Part shown: piece after piece, positions 26,416 through 34,764 of the stretch
How positions within the stretch are numbered: the stretch's first letter is position 1
How the letters are laid out: each line of letters starts with the position of its first letter
NCBI RefSeq assembly: GCF_000282375.1
Contig: NZ_AKJK01000042.1
Coordinates: 186,001 to 250,000 of the forward strand
Length of the DNA: 64,000 bases
Direction of reading: 5' to 3'
DNA from: Pseudomonas sp. GM50
GTDB lineage: Bacteria; Pseudomonadota; Gammaproteobacteria; Pseudomonadales; Pseudomonadaceae
Notes under the pieces: generated by a model
What the model was told of the DNA's origin: nothing
Databases searched by the model: none
What the model saw: only the letters and a program-made list of their open reading frames with translations
Position numbers and translations under genes: made by a program

Positions 26416-26442
26416 GGTCGAGGTTTTCTGAGGAGGTAAAGA

Positions 26443-26799
26443 ATGCGGTTGATGGGATGGTCGTTGCTGCTGGCGCTCACATCGGGCGAAGCGCTGGCCC
26501 AGGCCTGCGTGGTGCACAGCACGGCTGCGCGGCTCGACGTGAAGGTTTGCCAGCAAAACCGCAACATCCCGGAAAAACTGTTCGCCGATGGTTTCTGCCA
26601 GCCGAATCTGCCCGGGCAGAAAGTCGAGGTGCAGTACGTCGACCAATGCCCTGCCGGCGCGTTCGGGGTGTGCAGCAACGCTCAAGTCGCCAATATGCCT
26701 TACCGGCAGGATATTCACTATTACGGCGTGGCCACCGATGCGGCATATTTGAAGCCGTTTTGCGAAGCGCAGAGCCAGGGAACCTGGCTCAAACCTTGA
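26443..26799 (+). CDS. Small secreted cysteine-rich protein of the zinc cluster
   Basis: Protein of 118 residues with a signal peptide (MRLMGWSLLLALTSGEALA, then QAC). The mature part has six cysteines (ACVV, VCQQ, FCQP, QCPA, VCSN, FCEA), which suggests three disulfide bonds in the periplasm. AGGAGG lies 8 nt before the ATG, so translation should be strong. I do not recognise a domain; I recall that homologues are sometimes annotated without good reason as an NADH:ubiquinone oxidoreductase. It starts 27 bp from the divergent COG0523 gene and lies inside the zinc region. Confidence 0.75.
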   Translation: MRLMGWSLLLALTSGEALAQACVVHSTAARLDVKVCQQNRNIPEKLFADGFCQPNLPGQKVEVQYVDQCPAGAFGVCSNAQVANMPYRQDIHYYGVATDAAYLKPFCEAQSQGTWLKP

Positions 26800-26803
26800 G
26801 CCG

Positions 26804-27454
26804 TTAACTCAGCCAGTCGAGGGTCAGAATCAAACGACGCTCGCCCGGCGCCGGTTGCGGCGAACGGTGGATCAAACCGAAGCCTTCGTTGCCGTGCCAC
26901 TTCTCCCCTTTTAGCAACGCCACTTCGCCGCTGGTGATTTGCTGGACCAGCGACTCGTCCTGCGGTTCGGCGTCAGGTTTGCCTAATTGCCGGCGATCGA
27001 TTGCCCCTTCTTTCAGCCACTGGCTGCCGATACCTGCGTAGGTGGTGATCAACCGCACCGGCACATGATCGACGTGGAAACGCGGGCACATGGCTGTGTC
27101 CAGAACCCGCAGGCGCAGGCCGATACGCTGGGCGCCCAACAAGCAGGCGAAGGCGCTGACCAGCCATGAAACATCGGCGATAAAGCCTTCGTAGCCTTCC
27201 AGATCGCTGAAGCCTGAGGCTAAACCGTGAAGATTGGGTTCGGCGTCATCGCCGGGCATTTCCAGGGACAGCGACTCGGCCAGCGGCTCGTTCAGGGACA
27301 ACAACAAACGACCGAAATCAGCAATGTGCGCCGGGAGTTGGCGTTGCCAGAGGGCGAGGTTTACGCCGTCGTCCAGAATTCCGGTCAGCGCTTTTGGCGT
27401 ATCACCTTGAACCTGGCGAATGACCGGTCGCAGCTTAAGACTGGGCACCAACAT
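26804..27454 (-). CDS. DUF1826 protein, possible 2OG/Fe(II) oxygenase-like fold
   Basis: Protein of 216 residues. It overlaps the zigA stop by ATGA and is the third gene of the dksA2-zigA operon. I recognise DUF1826 by RFHVDHVPVRLITTYAG and the C-terminal WHGNEGFGLIHRSPQ... ERRLILTLDW. The HxD pair (FHVD) followed about 75 residues later by HRSP with a downstream arginine looks like the metal triad and 2-oxoglutarate-binding arginine of Fe(II) dioxygenases. That is my reading and not an established assignment. In PAO1 the PA5534 gene occupies this position. The role in zinc starvation is unknown. Confidence 0.8.
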   Translation of the reverse strand: MLVPSLKLRPVIRQVQGDTPKALTGILDDGVNLALWQRQLPAHIADFGRLLLSLNEPLAESLSLEMPGDDAEPNLHGLASGFSDLEGYEGFIADVSWLVSAFACLLGAQRIGLRLRVLDTAMCPRFHVDHVPVRLITTYAGIGSQWLKEGAIDRRQLGKPDAEPQDESLVQQITSGEVALLKGEKWHGNEGFGLIHRSPQPAPGERRLILTLDWLS

Positions 27455-28662
27455 CAGGCGGCCGCCTCTTCGTGCCAAGGACCGAACGGATCGGGCAGTA
27501 ACTGCCAGCCCTCGACGCCCAAGGCCATTTCATCGTCCGTCAGCAGGCAGTTATCGAGTTCGACGGTGAGTTGCGCGAAGTCGATGTTCTGGCCGATAAA
27601 CACCAGTTCCTGGCGGCAATCACCGGTGGCCGCCGTCCAGTTTTCCATGATCCCGGCGGTACTTTCTTCGTCTTGCGGCCACTGGTTTTTTGGCACGAAA
27701 CGCCACCAGCGCCCGGCAAAACCGTGGCGCATCAAGCCGCCGGCCTGGGACCAGCTGCCAGCGTCCCTGTGTTTGCTGGCCAGCCAGAAAAAGCCTTTGG
27801 AACGCAGCAATTTGCCGTTCACCCACGGACGGTCGATGAAGCTGAAGAAACGCTGTGGATGAAACGGTCGCCGCGCTCGATAAGCCGTGGAGGCGATACC
27901 GTATTCCTCGGTTTCCGGCACGTGTTCACCGCGCAGTTCCTGTAACCATCCCGGTGCCTGAGCGGCCTTTTCGAAGTCGAAGCGCCCGGTATTGAGGATT
28001 CTCTTGAGCGGCACTTCGCCCATGACCATCGGAATGATTTCCGCCTGGGAGTTGAGCCGTTCGAGGATCGCGATCAACTCCTTGCGCTCGCTACTGCTGA
28101 TCAAATCGATCTTGCTGATCAGGATCACGTCGGCGAATTCGATCTGCTCGATCAACAGGTCGGTGATCGAGCGTTCGTCCTCCTCCCCCAGCGTTTCGCC
28201 ACGGGATGCGAGGCTTTCGGCAGCCTGATAGTCGAGCAGGAAATTCATGCCGTCGACCACGGTAACCATAGTGTCGAGCCGCGCGATGTCCGCCAGGCTC
28301 TGCCCTTCTTCATCGCGAAACGTGAAGGTTTCCGCCACGGGTAGAGGCTCGGAAATGCCTGTGGACTCGATCAACAGGTAATCGAAACGACCGTCCTTGG
28401 CGAGTTTGCTGACCTCTTCGAGCAAATCTTCGCGCAAGGTGCAGCAGATGCAGCCGTTGCTCATTTCCACGAGTTTTTCTTCGGCCCGGTTCAGGCTCAC
28501 ATCGCGTTGAACTTCGCTGCCATCAATGTTGATCTCACTCATGTCATTGACGATCACCGCCACTCGCAAATTTTCGCGATTACGTAGTACGTAATTAAGC
28601 AGTGTACTTTTTCCGGCACCGAGAAAGCCCGACAGGACGGTCACGGGGAGACGATTGGGCAT
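27454..28662 (-). CDS. zigA: Zinc metallochaperone GTPase ZigA (COG0523)
   Basis: Protein of 402 residues, the size of the long ZigA subfamily. Walker A is [17 protein letters not shown] (about 10-26), the metal motif is [12 protein letters not shown] (CxCC, about 69), and [11 protein letters not shown] gives the GTP specificity. A CobW C-terminal domain covers about 270-385 ([22 protein letters not shown]). Zur-regulated members help keep zinc enzymes supplied during starvation. GAGGAA precedes the ATG. It lies 27 bp after dksA2 and overlaps the DUF1826 gene by 1 bp, so the three are one operon, starting at the Zur-like box at 29127. Confidence 0.9.
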   Translation of the reverse strand: MPNRLPVTVLSGFLGAGKSTLLNYVLRNRENLRVAVIVNDMSEINIDGSEVQRDVSLNRAEEKLVEMSNGCICCTLREDLLEEVSKLAKDGRFDYLLIESTGISEPLPVAETFTFRDEEGQSLADIARLDTMVTVVDGMNFLLDYQAAESLASRGETLGEEDERSITDLLIEQIEFADVILISKIDLISSSERKELIAILERLNSQAEIIPMVMGEVPLKRILNTGRFDFEKAAQAPGWLQELRGEHVPETEEYGIASTAYRARRPFHPQRFFSFIDRPWVNGKLLRSKGFFWLASKHRDAGSWSQAGGLMRHGFAGRWWRFVPKNQWPQDEESTAGIMENWTAATGDCRQELVFIGQNIDFAQLTVELDNCLLTDDEMALGVEGWQLLPDPFGPWHEEAAA

Positions 28663-28689
28663 CAGGTATTCCTCATCGGATGTGGCCGG

Positions 28690-29094
28690 TCAAATCGCCC
28701 GTTGATGGCGTTCGCGCAGCTCTTCACGTTCTTTGGCTTCAATACACAGAGTGGCGGTGGGTCGCAGCAGCAGGCGTTTGAGGCCGATCGGCTCACCGGT
28801 TTCGCGACACCAGCCGTACTCACCGCGAGCCAGGTGCTCGAGGGCTTCGTCAATCTTGTCCAGGAGCTTCTTTTCCCGCTCCAGCAGGCGCAGTTGCCAC
28901 TGGCGCTGTTCTTCGGCGCTGCCGATGTCGGCGGGATCGCTGTGGGGTTCCTGCTCGCGCAACGCGTCGAACTCGCCGCTAATGCGCTCCTGCAGGTCGC
29001 TGCGCTGAGCCAGCAACAGGTCGCGAAAGAAGCCTTGCTGGGCGTCATTCATGTAATCGGCGGCGGGTTGAGCGAGGAGTTCTAGTTCAGTCAT
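28690..29094 (-). CDS. dksA2: DksA2, zinc-independent DksA paralogue
   Basis: Protein of 134 residues. It has the DksA coiled coil (about 30-95, with the acidic tip DPADIGSAEE) and the C-terminal globular part GEYGWCRETGEPIGLKRLLL ... ATLCIEAKE. Normal DksA has four zinc cysteines; here only two of the positions are cysteine (WCRET, TLCIE) and the partners are Thr or Ala, as in P. aeruginosa DksA2. DksA2 binds the secondary channel of RNA polymerase and, with ppGpp, replaces DksA when zinc is scarce. It is the first gene after the Zur-like palindrome. Confidence 0.93.
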   Translation of the reverse strand: MTELELLAQPAADYMNDAQQGFFRDLLLAQRSDLQERISGEFDALREQEPHSDPADIGSAEEQRQWQLRLLEREKKLLDKIDEALEHLARGEYGWCRETGEPIGLKRLLLRPTATLCIEAKEREELRERHQRAI

Positions 29095-29126
29095 GGCGGT
29101 GGATCATCAGAGCGGGTGTATTTTTA

Positions 29127-29141
29127 TGTTATAGTATAACA
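29127..29141. promoter_or_regulatory. Zur box between dksA2 and a divergent secreted-protein gene
   Basis: TGTTATAGTATAACA is a perfect 7-1-7 palindrome and agrees with the gamma-proteobacterial Zur consensus (GTTATANTATAAC core). It is 32 bp upstream of dksA2 and 80 bp upstream of the plus-strand gene at 29222, so it probably represses both directions when zinc is sufficient. A second copy with one different central base is at 30845. Confidence 0.85.
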
Positions 29142-29221
29142 ACGCAAATAAGCCACTCCCCTCTTGTTCCCCACGACAAAGGGCACGATGCTTTAGCCCG
29201 TCCGCCCCCTTGAGAAATGCC

Positions 29222-29599
29222 ATGGGAAACGCTCTGAAATTCTCGCTGTTGAGCCTTTCGCTGCTGATCGCGGTCGATGCCTGGGGACAAATCCCGAGCC
29301 TGGCCAACTGCACCCGTAGCGCCAATCTGCTGGCCTGCGTAGATGCCGATGGCAATGCCTACAGCGTTAACACCGTCGGTAGCACGATCTATCTGCGCGG
29401 CTTCGAAGTAGCCGGCAAACGCCAATGGGCGCAAACCAACAGCCGCTACGGGCAACTGACATTCTTCACGGGCATCGCGTCCGATGGCGAGGCCTGGGTC
29501 GGCTACAACCGCCGGGTTGGCTGGACAACCATCAATCGTTTTTCCAGTTCCGGCGGCAGTAGCGGCAAGTTCACGTGTAGCCGGATGACCGGCTGCTAG
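29222..29599 (+). CDS. Small secreted protein next to a Zur box
   Basis: Protein of 125 residues with a signal peptide (FSLLSLSLLIAVDAWG, cleavage near residue 20). The mature part has four cysteines (NCTRS, ACVDADG, FTCSR, TGC), probably two disulfide bonds, and Gly/Thr/Tyr-rich beta-type segments. I do not recognise a domain. ATG 29222 was chosen because it starts a clean signal sequence; TTG 29210 is an in-frame alternative. It is divergent from dksA2 over a Zur-like box and convergent with the amidase gene, with a 4-bp overlap. Expression in zinc starvation is therefore expected. Confidence 0.72.
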   Translation: MGNALKFSLLSLSLLIAVDAWGQIPSLANCTRSANLLACVDADGNAYSVNTVGSTIYLRGFEVAGKRQWAQTNSRYGQLTFFTGIASDGEAWVGYNRRVGWTTINRFSSSGGSSGKFTCSRMTGC

Positions 29600-30804
29600 G
29601 CCTGCGTCTTTTTCTGTTCCTGCTGCCAGGCGATGTAGCTGTTCATCGGTGGGTTCTTCTGAAAATAGCGCTGCAAACCTTCGAACAAACCATCCGCCAC
29701 GGCTTGCTGATGGCGGGCAGTCACCAGTCGCTGACTGTCGCGGGCGTTTGAGATGAAGCCGGTTTCCACCAGAATCGACGGCACATCCGGCGACTTCAAT
29801 ACAGCGAATCCCGCTTGTTCCACGCGCTTCTGATGCAGCGTGGTGATGCCCGCGAGGCTGCCGAGCACCGTGCTGCCCAGCTGCAAGCTGGCGGCGATGG
29901 TGGCATTCATCGACATGTCGAGAATCACCCCGGCGAGCATCGGATCCTTATCCTTGAGATTGAGCAGGCTGGTGGCACCCAGCAGGTCTGCACCGTTCTC
30001 CCGTTGCGCCATGAAGCGCGCCGTGGCCGAGGTCGCGCCACCTTCGGACAGGCAGTACACCGACGCACCTGAAGCGGTGAGGCGCGGCGCCGCATCCGCA
30101 TGAACCGAGATGAACATGTCGGCATTGTGCTTGCGGGCGATCTCCACGCGTTTACGCAGCGGGACGAAGAAGTCGTCGTTGCGCACCAGTTTCACGTCGA
30201 AGCCCTTCTCGCGCTTCAGCCGCTTGGCCAGCAATTGGGCGATCGACAGCACCACGTCTTTTTCCCGCTCACCTTTGGCACCGACCGCGCCCGGGTCTTT
30301 GCCGCCGTGACCCGGGTCGACCACTACGATGATGTCGCGCTTGGGGTGGGCCTTGTCGGTGACGGGTTCAGGTTTTTCCGACGGCACCGCCGCGATCTGT
30401 AGCGGCGCAGCGGTCTTCAGATCGAGCACCAATCGGTGCCCCTGCCCGTCCTGTGGCGCCAGCAGGAAACTGTTGAGCTGCACCGGGCCGCTGAGGTCGA
30501 GGACGATCCGCGTATCACCCTGGCCGAAATGTCCGGAGCGAATTGAGCGGATCACCGTGTTGCTGAGTGCCAACTGACTGAGGTCGCCGCTGAGATTGGC
30601 GCCACTCAGATCGATGATCAGCCGCTGCGGAGCGCTCAAGGAAAATGTCTTGTATTGCACCGGCCCGCTCAGATCGAACACCAATCGCAGCTTGTCGTCC
30701 GAACGCCACAGTCGTGCATTGCGAATTTGCGTGGCCGACGCACTAAAGGGAAAAGCGAAGGCCGCGCTGGCCAGAATCAGGTTGAGCAAGTGACGTCTGT
30801 GCAT
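29596..30804 (-). CDS. amiA: N-acetylmuramoyl-L-alanine amidase (AMIN + Amidase_3)
   Basis: Protein of 402 residues. A Tat-like signal is visible (HRRHLLNLILASAAF, cleavage after ASA). An AMIN domain (about 27-135) directs the enzyme to the septum, and an Amidase_3 catalytic domain (about 165-385) cleaves peptidoglycan side stems. Zinc ligands are seen in VVDPGHGGKDPGAVG, in the glutamate of KGEREKDV, and in ISVHADAA. A final segment (LVETGFISN) contains the catalytic glutamate. It is divergent from folE2 with a Zur-like box between (41 bp upstream of this ATG), so it should be induced in zinc deficiency, like PA5538 by synteny. It is itself a zinc enzyme, which makes its role as spare capacity plausible. 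Confidence 0.92.
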   Translation of the reverse strand: MHRRHLLNLILASAAFAFPFSASATQIRNARLWRSDDKLRLVFDLSGPVQYKTFSLSAPQRLIIDLSGANLSGDLSQLALSNTVIRSIRSGHFGQGDTRIVLDLSGPVQLNSFLLAPQDGQGHRLVLDLKTAAPLQIAAVPSEKPEPVTDKAHPKRDIIVVVDPGHGGKDPGAVGAKGEREKDVVLSIAQLLAKRLKREKGFDVKLVRNDDFFVPLRKRVEIARKHNADMFISVHADAAPRLTASGASVYCLSEGGATSATARFMAQRENGADLLGATSLLNLKDKDPMLAGVILDMSMNATIAASLQLGSTVLGSLAGITTLHQKRVEQAGFAVLKSPDVPSILVETGFISNARDSQRLVTARHQQAVADGLFEGLQRYFQKNPPMNSYIAWQQEQKKTQA

Positions 30805-30844
30805 GGTGAAGGCCCGCTCACGAAAAAGGCATCGTCGATTTGAT

Positions 30845-30859
30845 TGTTATAATATAACA
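30845..30859. promoter_or_regulatory. Zur box between the amidase gene and folE2
   Basis: TGTTATAATATAACA differs from the box at 29127 only in the central base and is a perfect 7-1-7 palindrome. It lies 41 bp from the amidase start and 32 bp from the chosen folE2 start. It should control the seven-gene plus-strand operon and the amidase gene. Confidence 0.87.
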
Positions 30860-30890
30860 TGCCAAATCAACTCCCACGATGGACCTGCTC

Positions 30891-31787
30891 ATGAATGCGC
30901 TGACTCTGCCGGATATCGCCGCGCAGGCCTCACGCCAAGCCCTGCCACTTGATTGGGTGGGCATGTGCGGCATTGCTCTTCCTGTTTTATTCGATGGCCA
31001 GCGACTGAGCGCAAAGGCCGACGCTGGCGTTAGTCTCGACGATGGAGAGGCGCGTGGAATCCATATGTCGCGGCTGTATCTGGCGTTGGAAATGCTTGAG
31101 CAGGAAAACCTTTCGCCGGCGTTATTGCGGCGAGTCTTGCAGAATTTTCTCGAAACCCATGAAGGGCTTTCCCACAACGCTTACCTGAAAATTCACACCG
31201 AACTATTGCTCAAAAGACCTGCGCTCGTCAGTCCACTGGCCGGCTGGAAAACTTATCCGGTGAGCATCGAAGCCAGTTTGAAAAACGCGATGTTCCACGT
31301 GGAACTAAAAATCGACGTTGCTTATTCCTCAACCTGCCCGTGCTCAGCAGCACTTTCGCGGCAGTTGATTCAGCAACAATTCGTTGATGACTTTGCCAAT
31401 CGGTCATTGCAACACGCTGACGTTCTGGCTTGGCTCGGCTCCACGAAAGGCATCGTCGCCACGCCGCATAGCCAACGCAGCAATGCGCAATTGCAGCTTC
31501 GTCTGGACGACTATCTGGATGACCTGCCGCTGATCGCCGCGATCAACGATGCGGAAGCAGCCCTCGGCACCGCTGTGCAAACCGCCGTGAAACGCGCCGA
31601 TGAACAAGCCTTCGCCCTCGCCAACGGCCAGAACCTGATGTTCTGCGAAGACGCTGCCCGACGCTTGAACCTGGCCCTGAAACGCTCTCCAGGCATCAAC
31701 GCCTTTCACGTGCGAGTCGTTCACGCCGAAAGTCTTCATGCCCACGATGCTGTCGCCGAAAGTCGCTGGAATTGGGAGGCCGCATGA
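30891..31787 (+). CDS. folE2: GTP cyclohydrolase FolE2 (type IB, zinc-independent)
   Basis: Protein of 298 residues of COG1469. It makes dihydroneopterin triphosphate from GTP, the first step to folate, without needing zinc as FolE does. The conserved TCPCSAALS segment (about 146-154) carries the catalytic cysteine, and NQLMF-type NGQNLMFCEDAAR and AFHVRVVHAESLH near the end are typical. I chose ATG 30891; ATG 30879 is in frame but lies only 20 bp from the Zur palindrome. Neither has a strong Shine-Dalgarno. It is the first gene of an operon whose next gene overlaps by ATGA. Confidence 0.93.
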   Translation: MNALTLPDIAAQASRQALPLDWVGMCGIALPVLFDGQRLSAKADAGVSLDDGEARGIHMSRLYLALEMLEQENLSPALLRRVLQNFLETHEGLSHNAYLKIHTELLLKRPALVSPLAGWKTYPVSIEASLKNAMFHVELKIDVAYSSTCPCSAALSRQLIQQQFVDDFANRSLQHADVLAWLGSTKGIVATPHSQRSNAQLQLRLDDYLDDLPLIAAINDAEAALGTAVQTAVKRADEQAFALANGQNLMFCEDAARRLNLALKRSPGINAFHVRVVHAESLHAHDAVAESRWNWEAA

Positions 31788-32452
31788 TCCAATGCCAAGC
31801 CTTGCGCTGGGGTGCACCCGGTCAACCGCTCACTCCGTCGGTGGATTGCCAGTTACCCAAAGGAAGTCTGACCGCTGTCATCGGTGCCAACGGCTCGGGT
31901 AAAAGCAGCCTGCTGAAAGTCATCGCCGGTCTGCAAAAGCCACTGGCTGGAAAAATCATCATTGATGTTCCACGCAAAGGTGGCCTTTCGTTCCTGCCTC
32001 AGCAACAACACCTGGACCGGCAATTCCCCATCAGCCTGCAAGAGTTAGTGGCCGCTGGTTTCTGGGGCAGCAAGCATGCTCCGGAGATTCGCAGCCAGCA
32101 CCTCAAGTCGGCGTTGGAAGACTGGTGTCTGACCGGCCTGGAACATCGCCCATTGATGGCCCTCTCCGGGGGCGAATTGCAACGTGCCCTGCTCGCCCGG
32201 TTGAGTCTCGCCGAGGCCCCCTTGTTGTTGCTCGACGAACCCCACGCCGCGCTCGACGAACTCGGCCAGGCGCTGCTCTGGAAACACATCTATGCCTGGC
32301 ATGCCGAAGGCCGAACCCTGGTCGTGGTGTGTCATGACCTGGCCGCCGTGCGCCAACACATCCCCCAAGCCCTATTGATCAAAAGCAGCGGCTGCGTCCT
32401 CGGCCCCAGTACCGATCTGATTCGCCAACAACCCCAGACGCAGGTGGCTTGA
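31784..32452 (+). CDS. Metal ABC transporter ATP-binding protein (ZnuC-like)
   Basis: Protein of 222 residues. Walker A is VIGANGSGKSSLLKVI (about 36), the Q-loop is LSFLPQQQHLDR, the ABC signature is LMALSGGELQRALLARL, and Walker B is PLLLLDEPHAALDE. The switch histidine is in VVVCHDL. It energises the permease encoded next. GGGAGG precedes the ATG, which overlaps the folE2 stop. The link to a Zur box and folE2 indicates zinc; manganese cannot be excluded from the ATPase alone. This is an auxiliary system distinct from the main znuABC locus. Confidence 0.9.
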   Translation: MIQCQALRWGAPGQPLTPSVDCQLPKGSLTAVIGANGSGKSSLLKVIAGLQKPLAGKIIIDVPRKGGLSFLPQQQHLDRQFPISLQELVAAGFWGSKHAPEIRSQHLKSALEDWCLTGLEHRPLMALSGGELQRALLARLSLAEAPLLLLDEPHAALDELGQALLWKHIYAWHAEGRTLVVVCHDLAAVRQHIPQALLIKSSGCVLGPSTDLIRQQPQTQVA

Positions 32453-33318
32453 TGATCGCTGCCACTCAGCTTTGGCAACCGTTCCACGAATTCGTATTCA
32501 TGCGCCGGGCGTTGCTTGGTGGTCTCGTTCTGGCGTGCAGCACGGCACCGCTTGGGGTGTTTTTGATTCTACGGCGCATGAGCCTGATCGGTGACGCGGT
32601 GGCTCACGGCATCTTGCCCGGCGCCGCATTGGGCTTCTGGTTCGCCGGGTTGAGTCTGCCCGCGTTGACCATTGGTGGCCTCGGCGCTGGCCTGAGCATG
32701 GCCGGACTGGCCGCCTGGATCACCCGCCGCACCGGCCTGAGGGAAGACGCGAGCCTGGCCGCGATCTACCCGATATCGCTGGCCAGCGGCGTGCTGATCC
32801 TCGGCATTGCCGGTAAGCGACTGGACCTGTTGCACCTGTTGTTCGGCTCGGCGCTCGCGGTCGATGGGCCGACCTTGACCGGCATGATTTGGGTCTCGGG
32901 TTTCAGCCTGATCGCCATGGCCCTCATCTACAAACCCCTGTTGCTGGACACCCTCGACCCGCTCTTTCTGCAAACCGTCAGCCGCCTCGGGCCACTGGCT
33001 CACGGGGTATTTCTGACTCTGGTGGTACTGAATCTGGTGATCGGTTTCCAGGCCATCGGTGCCCTGATGGTGGTCGGTTTGATGATGTTGCCGGCCGCGG
33101 CTTCTCGCTTCTGGAGTCGCCGCTTGCCGGTACTGATGGTCATCGCCGCGCTGCTCGGCTGCCTCTCGGTCTGGTTCGGCTTGTTGCTGTCGTTTTACTA
33201 CTCGCTACCCAGCGGCCCGGCGATCGTGCTGGTGGCTGGCGCTTTGTATTTGCTGTCCGTGGTGTTCGGTCCGGTGCACGGTTTGCTGCGCCGCCCGCCT
33301 TTGCTCACATCCCAATGA
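32452..33318 (+). CDS. Metal ABC transporter permease (ZnuB-like)
   Basis: Protein of 288 residues with about eight or nine membrane helices of the ABC-3 family. Family signs are ALLGGLVLACSTAPLGVFLI, RMSLIGDAVAHGILPGAALG (the ATPase contact loop) and FQAIGALMVVGLMMLPAAAS. The start is ATG 32452 and shares one base with the TGA of the preceding gene; TTG 32449 is an alternative. It forms the inner-membrane channel for the ATPase and binding protein encoded beside it. Confidence 0.9.
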   Translation: MIAATQLWQPFHEFVFMRRALLGGLVLACSTAPLGVFLILRRMSLIGDAVAHGILPGAALGFWFAGLSLPALTIGGLGAGLSMAGLAAWITRRTGLREDASLAAIYPISLASGVLILGIAGKRLDLLHLLFGSALAVDGPTLTGMIWVSGFSLIAMALIYKPLLLDTLDPLFLQTVSRLGPLAHGVFLTLVVLNLVIGFQAIGALMVVGLMMLPAAASRFWSRRLPVLMVIAALLGCLSVWFGLLLSFYYSLPSGPAIVLVAGALYLLSVVFGPVHGLLRRPPLLTSQ

Positions 33319-33329
33319 GGTGTTACCCG

Positions 33330-34205
33330 ATGCGCGCTTTACTCGTGCTGTTCAGTTTGATGCTGTCGATGTCGCTGTCTGCCGCGGAAAAACTCCAGGT
33401 AGTCACCAGCTTCAGCATCCTCGCCGACATGACCCATCAGGTCGGCGGCGACCATATCCAGATCACCAACATGGTCGGGCCGGACGCCGATGCCCATACC
33501 TACGAGCCAACTCCGGACGATGCCAAGGCATTGCTCAAGGCCAGATTGATCATCAAGAACGGGCTAGGTTTCGAGCCATGGCTGGACCGTCTGGTGACCA
33601 GCACCGAGACCAAAGCCGCGATCATCAGTGCCAGCCACGGTGTCATCCCACGCTCGCTGGATGAAGATGGCGAAACCATTCCCGATCCACACGCCTGGCA
33701 CAACCTGGCGAACACCGAGCTGTACATCAGCAACATCACCAAAGCGCTGATCGCCGCCGACCCTGCCAACAAAACCGACTACGAACACAACAGCCAGGCC
33801 TACCTGAAAAAAATCTATGCCTTGCTCGCCGAGGCCAAAGCCAAGCTCGGTTCGCTGCCGCCGGGTAATCGCAAAATCGTGACCTCCCATGACGCCTTCG
33901 GCTATCTCGGTCAGGCTTACGGCATCGACTTCATGGCACCTCAAGGACTGTCTACCGAACGTGAACCGTCGGCCGCCGAAGTCGCTGCGCTGATCACGCA
34001 GATCCGTCAGGCCAAGGTCAAAGCGGTGTTCATGGAAAACATCAAGGACGCACGCCTGCTCAAACAAATCGCCGATGAAAGCGGCGCGCATATCGGCGGC
34101 ACGCTGTACTCCGATGCCCTCGCGGCGACCGGCCCGGCCAGCACATTCGCCGGGTTGTTCGAATACAACCTCAACACCTTGTATGAGGCGTTGAGCAAGC
34201 CATGA
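33330..34205 (+). CDS. Metal ABC transporter substrate-binding protein (ZnuA-like, cluster A-I)
   Basis: Protein of 291 residues with a signal peptide (MRALLVLFSLMLSMSLSAA). Metal ligands typical of zinc/manganese binding proteins are visible: GPDADAHTYEPTP, IPDPHAWHN, TSHDAFGYLG and the aspartate in YSDALA, so three histidines and one acidic residue. It lacks the long His/Asp-rich loop of ZnuA, a difference from the main zinc binding protein. AGGTG lies 8 nt before ATG 33330; the upstream in-frame ATG 33315 overlaps the permease stop but has no such site. Zinc is the most likely ligand given the Zur box; manganese is the alternative. Confidence 0.9.
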   Translation: MRALLVLFSLMLSMSLSAAEKLQVVTSFSILADMTHQVGGDHIQITNMVGPDADAHTYEPTPDDAKALLKARLIIKNGLGFEPWLDRLVTSTETKAAIISASHGVIPRSLDEDGETIPDPHAWHNLANTELYISNITKALIAADPANKTDYEHNSQAYLKKIYALLAEAKAKLGSLPPGNRKIVTSHDAFGYLGQAYGIDFMAPQGLSTEREPSAAEVAALITQIRQAKVKAVFMENIKDARLLKQIADESGAHIGGTLYSDALAATGPASTFAGLFEYNLNTLYEALSKP

Positions 34206-34762
34206 TCCGCAAGAATCCTTCGGGTGATCTGCCGTTGATTGCAGAGTCGGCGTACGTGGATAAAACCGCCATCATCTGCGGCAAAGTGGTGATCGGCGAG
34301 AACGTTTTCGTCGGTCCCTATGCGGTGATTCGCGCCGACGAAGTGGACGACTCGGGCGAGATGGAAGCGATCACCATCGGCGCCAATTCGAACATCCAGG
34401 ACGGCGTGGTGATCCACTCCAAGTCCGGTGCCGCGGTGACCATTGGCGAGTTCAGCTCTATCGCCCACCGCTCCATCGTGCATGGCCCCTGCACCGTCGG
34501 TAACCGCGTGTTCATCGGGTTCAACAGCGTGCTGTTCAACTGCGCGGTGGGCGACGGTTGCGTGGTGCGGCACAACTCGGTGGTCGACGGTCGTGACTTG
34601 CCTGAAGACTTCTACGTGCCCTCCACCACGCGCATCGGCCCCAACACTGACCTGTCGCAGTTCCCACCGGTGAGCGTCAGCGCCTCGGAGTTTTCCGAGG
34701 ATGTGGCGCGCACCAACGTTGATTTGGTGCGGGGCTACAAAGCCCTGCAAAACGAATTCTGA
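34202..34762 (+). CDS. Gamma-class carbonic anhydrase-like protein
   Basis: Protein of 186 residues that folds as a left-handed beta-helix; the hexapeptide pattern is clear (IICGKVVIGENVFVGPYAVI, VTIGEFSSIAH). The three metal histidines of the family are present in VVIHSK and SSIAHRSIVHGP. Members bind zinc, iron or cobalt, so it might hydrate CO2 with iron when zinc is short and replace zinc beta-carbonic anhydrases; that is inferred from the operon. It overlaps the binding-protein gene by ATGA. It corresponds to PA5540 by synteny. Confidence 0.87.
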   Translation: MIRKNPSGDLPLIAESAYVDKTAIICGKVVIGENVFVGPYAVIRADEVDDSGEMEAITIGANSNIQDGVVIHSKSGAAVTIGEFSSIAHRSIVHGPCTVGNRVFIGFNSVLFNCAVGDGCVVRHNSVVDGRDLPEDFYVPSTTRIGPNTDLSQFPPVSVSASEFSEDVARTNVDLVRGYKALQNEF

Positions 34763-34764
34763 CC

